A stretch of 64,000 nt of DNA from Mycolicibacterium sphagni (lineage in GTDB: Bacteria > Actinomycetota > Actinomycetes > Mycobacteriales > Mycobacteriaceae). Made by a program: the position numbers and the translations under genes. The stretch lies in NCBI RefSeq assembly GCF_013337765.1, contig NZ_VBSB01000035.1:372001-436000 (forward strand), given 5' to 3'. Shown piece by piece: positions 1 to 7,694 of this stretch (within the stretch, counting starts at the first letter, position 1; each line of letters begins with the position of its first letter). Under the pieces are notes generated by a model. It had not been told where the DNA came from and searched no databases. It saw nothing but the letters and a program-made list of their open reading frames with translations.

Positions 1-1328
1 GCCGAGCCGACGTGCTCGACGCGCTTGAGTTCTTTGGCAGCCTCGTCGCGGGCGATCCGCGCTGCCTTCTGCGCGTATTCGGCGTCGGTGGACGCCTCGC
101 GGCCCCGGTCCAGCTTGGCCAGCAGCTCGGTGACTGCGGTGGTGAGTTCCTCACGCATGTTCCAGAAGTCGTCGGCGCTATTGGGGATGTCGATGGCCTG
201 CGCGTTGAGCATCGCTTCGAAGGCGGCGCGCCGGCGCGACACTTGCTCGGCTTGCGCCTCGGCGCCTGCCACCTGCGACTGCAGTGGCCCCAGGTTGGCG
301 CTGGACCCGCTGATCTGCGCGTTGAGTGAATCGCCTTCAGCCTTGGCGAGATTGAGCTGACGGGTGACGTCCTCGTACTCGTTGCCAAGCTGGTCGATGG
401 TGGCGTCCAGCGAGGTGATCTGCGGCGCGCACTGCGCCAGGCGGACGTGGTCGGTGTAGGCGCGGACCATCGGCGGGTCGACAAGGTCGATGATGCCCAG
501 GTCGGAGGACTCCGAGGCGTAGCGCTGCTGGATCTTCTCGATATCGCCGAGGATCTTGCGCTTGCGCTGCGCGACGGCCAGCAGCTCGCGGGCCTCCACC
601 AGCGGGTCGATCTGCTTGAGCGCCTCGGGCAGCCGAGTGAGGCTGCTCGGCTCGTCGAGCATGAACTCTCGGACGAATTGTTCCAGGCCACCAACACTCT
701 TCAGTGACTTGGCCTTGCCGAGCAGCTGCTGTGCGGCGTCGGAGGCACGAATGCCGATGGTGGCGTACAGCTGGGCGAGGTACTGCGATTCGACCTTGGT
801 GGAGAACCGCCACTCGTCGTCCTTGAACACCCCGGAGTCGAAACGTCCAGCCGCCCAGCGGTTGCAGACATCCTCGATATCGCGGTCGCCGTCGGCGAGC
901 ACGAACCGGCTCGACGAATCCGAGCGCGATTCGCCGGTCAGCCATTTCAGCACCAGGCCGGTGACCGTCCGTCCGGTGTTGCTGGTGTAGCTGACGGCGA
1001 TGGCCGACCAGGCGGTGCCTTCCCCGCGCAGGTACATCACCTTGCTGGTGCCGCCGTCGCTGCGCTGACCCCACGCCCCGCGCACGTATTTGTCGACGGT
1101 GCGCCGGCCCGCGCTGGACCCGGCGGCGGTGTTGTCACCCGAGGCGTTGAAGTTACGCCGGTTGAACGGCAGGAAGCCGAGCGAAATCGCATCGAGCAGT
1201 GAGGATTTGCCGCTACCGGAGGCGCCGGCGATCAGTGCGCCACCGTCGCTGAACGGGATGTCGTGGTACCCGTCGAACACACCCCAGTTGATGACCTGCA
1301 GCCGCGACAAGTGGAACTGTTCAGCCAT
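1..1328 (-). CDS. jetC: Wadjet/MksB-like SMC ATPase JetC (partial, runs off left edge)
   Basis: About 442 N-terminal codons are visible; the gene continues past the left edge. Residues 35-43 (GASGSGKSS) are a Walker A loop placed as in SbcC/MukB/RecN-type ATPases, and the later visible part is charged and heptad-like, as expected for the start of an SMC coiled coil. The start ATG overlaps the end of jetB by 8 nt, so the genes are translationally coupled. In Wadjet (MksBEFG/EptABCD) systems this SMC-like motor works with JetA and JetB to recognise circular plasmids, which the JetD nuclease then cuts. jetD should lie just outside the window. The call rests on the P-loop plus the jetA-jetB context. 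Confidence 0.85.
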   Translation of the reverse strand, partial: MAEQFHLSRLQVINWGVFDGYHDIPFSDGGALIAGASGSGKSSLLDAISLGFLPFNRRNFNASGDNTAAGSSAGRRTVDKYVRGAWGQRSDGGTSKVMYLRGEGTAWSAIAVSYTSNTGRTVTGLVLKWLTGESRSDSSSRFVLADGDRDIEDVCNRWAAGRFDSGVFKDDEWRFSTKVESQYLAQLYATIGIRASDAAQQLLGKAKSLKSVGGLEQFVREFMLDEPSSLTRLPEALKQIDPLVEARELLAVAQRKRKILGDIEKIQQRYASESSDLGIIDLVDPPMVRAYTDHVRLAQCAPQITSLDATIDQLGNEYEDVTRQLNLAKAEGDSLNAQISGSSANLGPLQSQVAGAEAQAEQVSRRRAAFEAMLNAQAIDIPNSADDFWNMREELTTAVTELLAKLDRGREASTDAEYAQKAARIARDEAAKELKRVEHVGS

Positions 1329-2016
1329 CGTGGCCGGCCTCCTGATCGTCGCGCTCTGGTGCGGCGCCGCCGCTCAGCAGCAATTCGAACTGCTGCTGCA
1401 ACTCGGCGATCACCGAAGCGGTCATCACGGCGTCGATCACCGGGCTGACGGTGTAGCTGTCTTCGTCGTCGCGCGTCTTGCGCAAGATCTCCAACCCGGC
1501 CAGACGCGCGATCGCCGCGTCGATACGGGCGGTGAAGGTGACGGTGTCGCGATCGACATCGTTGAGCACCCCGGAGAACAGCCCGTGTACCTCTTCACGG
1601 CTGATCAGCACGGCCTGCCCGCCTGCGGCGCGTGACATCTGCGCCAGGTGCAGGGCCAGGATGGAGTCGTAGGTTCCCAGCGGCTCACGGCGCAAAAGCT
1701 TGACGCCCCTGGCCGATTCGTAGCGGGCCTGCTCGATGAACGCGACGTCGGTGCCGTCGACGATGCGCAGCATCAGGTCGAGTTCGGAGAGCCGAACCGA
1801 CAGCTGCGCGCGGTATTCGAGCACCCAGCTGTACAGATCCTGGTCGGCCTCGGCGCTGATGTAGCGGCGGGTCAGCAGCTGTTGCAATGCCCAGCAGGCA
1901 CGGTCGGGCAACTCGCTGACATCGCCGTCGAAGCGCGGGCGGCGCTGATGTGGCGTGCGCGCGGTCTGGTCGACCTGGGGGAGTGACGAGAAGTCGATAT
2001 CGGAGTCGGTTGTCAT
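1321..2016 (-). CDS. jetB: Wadjet subunit JetB (DUF4194, MksE/kleisin-partner-like)
   Basis: 231 aa. The protein looks like a winged-helix accessory subunit of the DUF4194/MksE class: a variable acidic N terminus, then a helical core rich in hydrophobic and Arg/Asp positions (for example LLTRRYISAEAD and ETLRKTR-like segments). The ATG was chosen because it forms a 4-nt ATGA overlap with the jetA stop; a longer reading is open upstream but lies inside jetA. It overlaps jetC by 8 nt. In characterised systems this small subunit bridges the kleisin and the SMC ATPase. Assignment is mainly by size, order and neighbours. Confidence 0.75.
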   Translation of the reverse strand: MTTDSDIDFSSLPQVDQTARTPHQRRPRFDGDVSELPDRACWALQQLLTRRYISAEADQDLYSWVLEYRAQLSVRLSELDLMLRIVDGTDVAFIEQARYESARGVKLLRREPLGTYDSILALHLAQMSRAAGGQAVLISREEVHGLFSGVLNDVDRDTVTFTARIDAAIARLAGLEILRKTRDDEDSYTVSPVIDAVMTASVIAELQQQFELLLSGGAAPERDDQEAGHDG

Positions 2017-3491
2017 GCGCTGGCTCCCAACAGGCTGGAGATCGGTTCGGTGAACACCAGGTGTGGAACCTCCATCTCGCGGTCGCGCCCGTCCAGCGAC
2101 TGAAACCGTACGGTGACCGACTTGGCGCCCGGTGCGGCGTCGGGTTGTTTGAGCGCCCAGGACCACAACACGATGACATGCCCTAGATAAGCCGAATCGA
2201 GCATCTCCACAGCCTGCGGAAGGGACAGCCGCCCGCCGGCGTCGATCGCGGTGTTGATCATCTCCGACATCGCGGGCGCGTCGACCTGGGTGGTCAGCGC
2301 CGAGAAGCTGGACAGGTCGAGCTCACCCTCAGCGGCCTGGGCGGGCTTCGGGTTGGACAGGTCGCCGATCCGGAAGCTCAGCGCGCCAACCGAACTGATG
2401 GCGTGCCGGGCCAGGGGGAGTTCGATGTCGAGACGCGAGTCGGTCAGTGAACTCTTCAGCAGGGCGCGGGCGGAGCCGATCGCGTCGTTGAGCTGACGAG
2501 CCACCCCACGGCTCTGTTCCAGGGTCCCGAACGCGGTGAATCGCTTGACTCGCTGGGCGCAGCGCTGCTGGATGCGTTCGACCTCGTCGATCTGCTGGCC
2601 GACGAGCTCGAAGAAGCCGGCCATCACCTTGCGCAGTGCCGGGTCCAGGGCGGGCAGCGCATGGGCCACGGCGGCGACATCGGCCTCGAACTCGGCTCGC
2701 TGGTCGGGGTCGTTGATCATCCGCATGAATGCGCGGTGGCTGTCGCGGCCCTGGGAGTCCCATGCGGTCTGGTAGTCGGCATACATCTGACGCTGCCGGT
2801 CGCGGTATTCCAGGTTGCTGTCGATCGGCTCGTCCAGGGCGGCGGTGGCCCGTTCGATCATGGTGCCGTACTGCCCGATGTCGGTGATCAGCCGTTCCAT
2901 CTGCAGGGCGATGGCGTGGGCTTCGTCGTACATGTCGGTCATGTCGACGTCGGCGGAGCGGTCGACGAGGTCCTCGCCTCGTTCCAGCGCGTCGAGTTCG
3001 GTCTGTAGCGCGGCGATCTCGGCCTGGATGCCGGCGCGGATCCGGACCGGGTCGTTGCCTACCCGCAGGGCGATCTGTTTGAGGCGGGCGGCGATGCCGT
3101 TGATCGACCCGCCGGTGGCGATGGTGTCCTGGCGGCGCAGTCCACGCAGGAAGTCCAGGGCGCGACGAGCGTCCTGCGTGAGATAGCAGAGGTTGCGTTC
3201 GACGCCTGTGCGCTGGTCGGCCACCCGGTGCAGCCAGCCCTGGCTGGCCCAGCTCTTGATCAGGCCCAGCCCCGATTGTTCGCCGCCGGGCCGGCCGAGC
3301 TCGTCGAGGTCGCGTTCGAGGCGCACCACGAGGTCGGTTTCGGGGATCACTCCGTCATTGAGGTGACGTTCCATCAAGGTGGCGTAGCCGCCCAGGTTGA
3401 GCGTGGCCAGCAGGCGGATTGTGGGGGAGCCCTGGATGTCGCGATTGATTTCGAGGAGGTCAGCGGCCGACAAGGTGATGTCGTCGTCCAC
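2013..3491 (-). CDS. jetA: Wadjet subunit JetA (DUF3375, MksF/kleisin-like)
   Basis: 492 aa from a GTG start. The GTG follows a GGGAG-type ribosome site by about 6 nt; an in-frame extension upstream lacks such a site. The N-terminal half has winged-helix character (RDIQGSPTIRLLATLNLGG, then SWASQGWLHR), and the middle (about residues 140-330) is long, helical and charged, as in DUF3375/kleisin-like JetA proteins. It is the first gene of a jetA-jetB-jetC operon read leftward. In mycobacteria this system (EptABCD in M. smegmatis) limits plasmid establishment. No frameshift is visible, so it appears intact. Confidence 0.82.
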   Translation of the reverse strand: MDDDITLSAADLLEINRDIQGSPTIRLLATLNLGGYATLMERHLNDGVIPETDLVVRLERDLDELGRPGGEQSGLGLIKSWASQGWLHRVADQRTGVERNLCYLTQDARRALDFLRGLRRQDTIATGGSINGIAARLKQIALRVGNDPVRIRAGIQAEIAALQTELDALERGEDLVDRSADVDMTDMYDEAHAIALQMERLITDIGQYGTMIERATAALDEPIDSNLEYRDRQRQMYADYQTAWDSQGRDSHRAFMRMINDPDQRAEFEADVAAVAHALPALDPALRKVMAGFFELVGQQIDEVERIQQRCAQRVKRFTAFGTLEQSRGVARQLNDAIGSARALLKSSLTDSRLDIELPLARHAISSVGALSFRIGDLSNPKPAQAAEGELDLSSFSALTTQVDAPAMSEMINTAIDAGGRLSLPQAVEMLDSAYLGHVIVLWSWALKQPDAAPGAKSVTVRFQSLDGRDREMEVPHLVFTEPISSLLGASA

Positions 3492-3647
3492 GCCGTTCTC
3501 CCTCGATGTAGTTGGTCGGACGCTCCAAGATAGGCCACCGTGCCGACATCGGACGACGCCCGTGAGCGGGTGTCGCAAGCGTGTTGCAAAAGGTCCGTCA
3601 CAGGTGTCTCAGAGGCCACGCCGGCCACACGAGGGCCGCGACGTGCG

Positions 3648-4088
3648 TCAGTCCACGAAGTCGATGCGGACGCTGATCGGGTCGGATTGCAGCGCCTTGA
3701 AAGTGGCGGTCACCAGGGGTGACACCAGTGGCGACGTCGCAAAGGTCCGCACTCGCGCCACTGGGTCATCGTCGGGGACGAAATGCGCGATACCGCTTCG
3801 CCATCGATCCTTCTGCCAGATCCGGACATTCGGGTCGTCGGCGACATTGAGCGCCCACCCGGACCGATGGCCGTGCTGGGAGATCAACCACGCGCCGGTC
3901 GCGTCGAAACCCGCGGAAACGGGCACCGAGCGCCAGCCGCCCGACTTGCGGCCCATCGTCTGCAGCTCCGTGGCGAACGTGGTGCGGACACCGAGGCGCC
4001 GCAGCAATGCCACCGCCGGATTGGCGACGTACCGGCCGATGATGCGTTCCCGGCGGAATTTCCGTAGTGCCCGATTGGCCGTACCCAT
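3648..4088 (-). CDS. F420-dependent nitroreductase-family (DUF385/Ddn-like) protein
   Basis: 146 aa. The core matches the deazaflavin(F420)-dependent nitroreductase/DUF385 split-barrel family: TMGRKSGGWRSVPV near residues 45-58, then WLISQHGHRSGWALNV and the NVRIWQK strand. These proteins use F420H2 to reduce quinones, nitroaromatics and similar substrates. The ATG was preferred over a GTG one codon upstream because its distance to the AAAGGGGG ribosome site is more usual. It is transcribed divergently from a TetR gene with operator-like palindromes between them, so it is the likely target of that repressor. The natural substrate cannot be read from sequence. Confidence 0.8.
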   Translation of the reverse strand: MGTANRALRKFRRERIIGRYVANPAVALLRRLGVRTTFATELQTMGRKSGGWRSVPVSAGFDATGAWLISQHGHRSGWALNVADDPNVRIWQKDRWRSGIAHFVPDDDPVARVRTFATSPLVSPLVTATFKALQSDPISVRIDFVD

Positions 4089-4110
4089 CACGGCCCCCTT
4101 TCTTGTCGTA

Positions 4111-4162
4111 GTAGACCGATCGATCTACCGTGCTTCCGACGATAGTAGACTGATCGGTATAG
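4111..4162. promoter_or_regulatory. Twin TetR operator-like palindromes between divergent genes
   Basis: Two related elements lie in the 94-nt divergent gap. Site 1 (4111-4128, GTAGACCGATCGATCTAC) is a palindrome with one mismatched pair; site 2 (4145-4162, GTAGACTGATCGGTATAG) shares the GTAGAC-YGATCG core. Their starts are 34 nt apart. The form and position suggest autoregulation by the adjacent TetR protein and co-regulation of the F420-type enzyme. Confidence 0.6.
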
Positions 4163-4182
4163 TGCAATGAATGGAGGCCGCG

Positions 4183-4749
4183 ATGTCTGCTCGGCAACGC
4201 TTGATCGACACCACGATCGCGCTCGTGCGTCGGCGTGGTGTGGGCAGCGCGAGCGTCTCGCAGATCCTCGAGCACAGTGGCTTGGCGCGTCGCACGCTGT
4301 ACCTGAACTTTCCGAATGGGAAGCCCGAATTGGTCGCCGCGGCAACCGAATTCGCTGCCGCCGGGTTCGCGTCGACGCTCGAGGGAATCGTCATCGAAGG
4401 CGATCCGATCGCGTCCGTAGCGGCGTTCGTCGGTGCGTGGGAGGCGGCGCTGGCCGACAGCGACTACGGTGCCGGCTGTCCGATCGTGGCCGCTACGTTG
4501 GGCAGTTCGGAGGCGCCGGCCGCGGCTCAGGCTGCGGCGAATGCCTTCGCGCAGTGGGTGCGACTCATTGCACGGCCCGTCGAGGAAGCCGGGCTTGACC
4601 CCAGCTCTGCGGAGGACCTTGCGACCACCGTGGTCGCGACAATCGAAGGGGCCGTGATTATGTCGATGGCGGCTCGCTCGTCAGCCCCGCTGCGGCGGGT
4701 TAAGCGTGATCTGGCGGTGCTGATCAGGGCGAAACTGGCGACTACCTGA
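4183..4749 (+). CDS. TetR-family transcriptional repressor
   Basis: 188 aa from the second in-frame ATG, chosen because a GGAGG ribosome site sits 5 nt upstream; an ATG four codons earlier is also open. The N terminus is a TetR helix-turn-helix (SVSQILEHSGLARRTLYLNF, about residues 27-46), and the rest resembles LmrA/YxaF-type ligand domains (FVGAWEAALADSDYGAGCPI). It faces the nitroreductase gene divergently over the twin palindromes. Its 3' end overlaps the convergent mmpL by 8 nt, so mmpL is not an obvious target. Confidence 0.88.
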   Translation: MSARQRLIDTTIALVRRRGVGSASVSQILEHSGLARRTLYLNFPNGKPELVAAATEFAAAGFASTLEGIVIEGDPIASVAAFVGAWEAALADSDYGAGCPIVAATLGSSEAPAAAQAAANAFAQWVRLIARPVEEAGLDPSSAEDLATTVVATIEGAVIMSMAARSSAPLRRVKRDLAVLIRAKLATT

Positions 4750-7603
4750 GCAATTTGCCGTGCGGCCGGGTGGACAGCGGCTTGGGCCGCACGATCTGCG
4801 GCCACCAGAACCACGGCCCCATCAGCGCGGCGATCGCCGGCGTCATGAACGCGCGCACCACCAGAGTGTCGAACAACAGACCGAGCCCTATCGTCGTCCC
4901 GACTTGGGCGACCACCACCATGGCGCTGACCGACATCGAGATCATGGTGAACGCAAATACCATGCCCGCCGCGGTCACCACCGAACCACTGCCCCCCATC
5001 GCGCGGATGATGCCGGTATTGATGCCGGCCGGTATCTCTTCTTTCATCCGGGCGACCAGTAGCAGGTTGTAGTCGGCGCCCACCGCCAACAGGATGATGA
5101 CCGCCATCGCCATCACCATGAACTGCAGTTCGATGCCCAAGATGTGTTGCCAGAGCAGTACCGACAGCCCGAACGACGCCCCGAGTGACAGCACAACGGT
5201 GCCGACGATCACGGCGGCGGCGATGATGGCGCGGGTGATGATCAGCATGATGATGAAGATCAGCGACAACGCGGCCACGCCTGCGATGAGCAGATCGTAC
5301 TTGTTACCTTCCTGCATGTCCTTGAAGGCCGAGGCGGTGCCGCCCAGGTAGACCTTCGAGCCCTCCAGTGGTGTGCCCTTGATGGCTTCGAAGACGGCGG
5401 CCTTGATCGCGTCGATGCGATTGATGCCGTCGGCCGACAGCGGGTCTTCCTCGTGGGAGATGATGAAGCGGATCGCGTGGCCGTTAGGGGAGATGAAATT
5501 CTTTATGCCGCGCTTGAATTCGTCGTTGTCGAAGATCTCCGGTGGCAAGTAGAACGTGTCGTCGTTGAGTGAATCGTTGAACGCCGTGCCCATTGCGGCC
5601 TGGTTCTGGCTGAGCGCAGCCTGCTGATCCTGCTGGCCGGCCTGGGTGGCCTGCTGGGTCAGCATCATGATCCGCATCCGCTTCATCGACTCGATGGTCG
5701 GGCGCATCAGCGAAACCATTTGCGGCATCATGGCATCCAGGCGATGCATGTCCGGTAGCAGTTCCTGGATGTCGTCGACCATGGTGTCGACCCCATCCAG
5801 CGTGTCGAACACCGACCGGGTTGACCAGCACAGCGGAATGTCGTAGCAGTGCGGTTCCCAGTACAGGTAGTTGCGAATCGGTCGGAAGAAGTCGTCGAAA
5901 TCAGAGATGTGGTTGCGCAGATCGGCGATGTCCACATACATCTCGTCCATCTTGGTCACCATGCCGTGCATGGTGCCGCTCATTCTCTCCATCAAGTCGA
6001 TCATCTGCGTCATCGTGTTGATGGTGTCTTGCATCTGCTCACCCTGGACCAGCATGTCGGCCATGCGGTCCTCCAGGTAGGAGCGGTTCATCGTCTGTCC
6101 GGTGCCGCCCATGCTGATCTGGGCCGGAATTGAGCTGTACTTCAACGGTTTTCCGGCCGGGCGGGTGATCGACTGCACCCGTCCGATGCCGGGCACCTTG
6201 GAGATGGCCTTGCTGATCCGCTCGATCACCAGGAAGTCCGCCGAATTGCGCACGTCCTGATCGGTCTCGACCAACAGCATCTCGGGGTTCATCCGGGCGA
6301 TGGGGAAGTGTCGCTCGGCCGCCGCGAAGCCCTCGTTGGCCGGCAGGTCGGCCGGCAGGTACTTGCGGTCGTTGTAGTTCGCTTGATAGCCCGGCAGCGT
6401 GATCAGGCCGACCAAGGCGACCAGAATCGTCGCGAGCAGAATGCCGGCGGGCCAGCGCACCACAAGCGCGCCGAGCTTGCGCCAGAACCGAATCCGCATC
6501 GCGCGCTTGGGTTCCAGCAGCCCGAAGCGGCTGGCCACCGTGACGATGGCGGCGCCGAGCGTTAGCGCGGAGATCACCGCGACCACCATGCCGACGGCGA
6601 GCGGGACGCCCAGCGACTTGAAATACGGCAACCGGGTGAACGACAGGCAGAACGTCGCCCCGGCGATCGTCATACCCGAGGCCAGCACCACATGCGCGGT
6701 GCCGTGATACATCGTGTAGTAGGCCTGCTCTTTGTCTTCCCCGATCGATCTGGCTTCTTGATATCGCCCGATCAGGAAGATCGCATAGTCCGTCGTCGCC
6801 GCTATCGCCAATGTCACGAGCAACTGGGTCGCGAATGGTGAAAGCCCGATCAGGTTGTGATAACCCAGGAACGCCACCGCGCCGCGAGTGACCGATAGCC
6901 CGAGGATCAGCATCACCAAGACGAGCACCACCGTCATCACCGACCGGTAGAAGAACAGCAGCATGATGAGAATGACGGCGATGGTGGTGAGCTCGATGAT
7001 TCGGATGCTCTTGTCGCCGGCAAGCTGCTGGTCGGCCTGCAGTGCGGGACCACCGGTCACGAAGACCTTGACGCCCGGCGGCGGTGAGAGGCCTCTGACG
7101 ATCTTTTGGACCGCTTCCACCGAATCGTTGCCGAGCGTCTCGCCCATGTTCCCGGCCAACGCCACCTGCACGTAGACGGCTTTGGCGTCGGCGCTCAGCG
7201 CACCGGCTTCGGTGAGCGGATCACCCCAGAAATCCTGGATGTGCTGCACATGCGTGGTGTCGGCACGCAGCTTGGCGACCATCTCGTTGTAGAAGTTGTG
7301 CGCGGCGTCGCCCAGGGGCTGGTCGCCCTCCAAGACGATCATGGCCGAACTGTCCGAGTCGGATTCCTCGAAGACCTTGCCGGACCGCATCATCGCGATC
7401 ACCGACGGCGCGTCCTTGGGGGACATCGAGACCGCGCGCAACCTGCCGACTTCGTCCAACTGCGGGACGACGGTGTTCAAGACGATGATCAGGCCGACCC
7501 AGCCGAGAATGATCGGCACGGCCAGTCGGCGGATCCACTTGGCCAAACCCGGCCGATGCGGCTGTTCAGCGGAGACCACGCGCTCTTCGGTCGGGGCGCT
7601 CAC
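4742..7603 (-). CDS. MmpL-family RND lipid transporter (no partner MmpS)
   Basis: 953 aa, full MmpL length. A single N-terminal membrane segment (about residues 25-45) is followed by a periplasmic porter domain, five membrane helices, a second porter domain with a long helical Met/Gln-rich hairpin (about residues 510-640), and six C-terminal helices. The Asp-Tyr proton-relay pairs are present in ATTDYAIFLIGRY and VGADYNLLLVAR. MmpL proteins export cell-envelope lipids or siderophores across the inner membrane. The order and hairpin resemble MmpL4/5-type members and the second MmpL in this window. Those usually sit beside an mmpS; none is adjacent here. It starts 91 nt downstream of the desulfurase stop. 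The substrate is unknown. Confidence 0.9.
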   Translation of the reverse strand: MSAPTEERVVSAEQPHRPGLAKWIRRLAVPIILGWVGLIIVLNTVVPQLDEVGRLRAVSMSPKDAPSVIAMMRSGKVFEESDSDSSAMIVLEGDQPLGDAAHNFYNEMVAKLRADTTHVQHIQDFWGDPLTEAGALSADAKAVYVQVALAGNMGETLGNDSVEAVQKIVRGLSPPPGVKVFVTGGPALQADQQLAGDKSIRIIELTTIAVILIMLLFFYRSVMTVVLVLVMLILGLSVTRGAVAFLGYHNLIGLSPFATQLLVTLAIAATTDYAIFLIGRYQEARSIGEDKEQAYYTMYHGTAHVVLASGMTIAGATFCLSFTRLPYFKSLGVPLAVGMVVAVISALTLGAAIVTVASRFGLLEPKRAMRIRFWRKLGALVVRWPAGILLATILVALVGLITLPGYQANYNDRKYLPADLPANEGFAAAERHFPIARMNPEMLLVETDQDVRNSADFLVIERISKAISKVPGIGRVQSITRPAGKPLKYSSIPAQISMGGTGQTMNRSYLEDRMADMLVQGEQMQDTINTMTQMIDLMERMSGTMHGMVTKMDEMYVDIADLRNHISDFDDFFRPIRNYLYWEPHCYDIPLCWSTRSVFDTLDGVDTMVDDIQELLPDMHRLDAMMPQMVSLMRPTIESMKRMRIMMLTQQATQAGQQDQQAALSQNQAAMGTAFNDSLNDDTFYLPPEIFDNDEFKRGIKNFISPNGHAIRFIISHEEDPLSADGINRIDAIKAAVFEAIKGTPLEGSKVYLGGTASAFKDMQEGNKYDLLIAGVAALSLIFIIMLIITRAIIAAAVIVGTVVLSLGASFGLSVLLWQHILGIELQFMVMAMAVIILLAVGADYNLLLVARMKEEIPAGINTGIIRAMGGSGSVVTAAGMVFAFTMISMSVSAMVVVAQVGTTIGLGLLFDTLVVRAFMTPAIAALMGPWFWWPQIVRPKPLSTRPHGKLLR

Positions 7604-7694
7604 CAGGCCTAAGTCCTCCCCGTCACGGCAATTTACTTAGACAGTTTTACCAGACGGCTGGGGGTGCGTGTGAGGTAGGTAACCGGGTTCTCCT

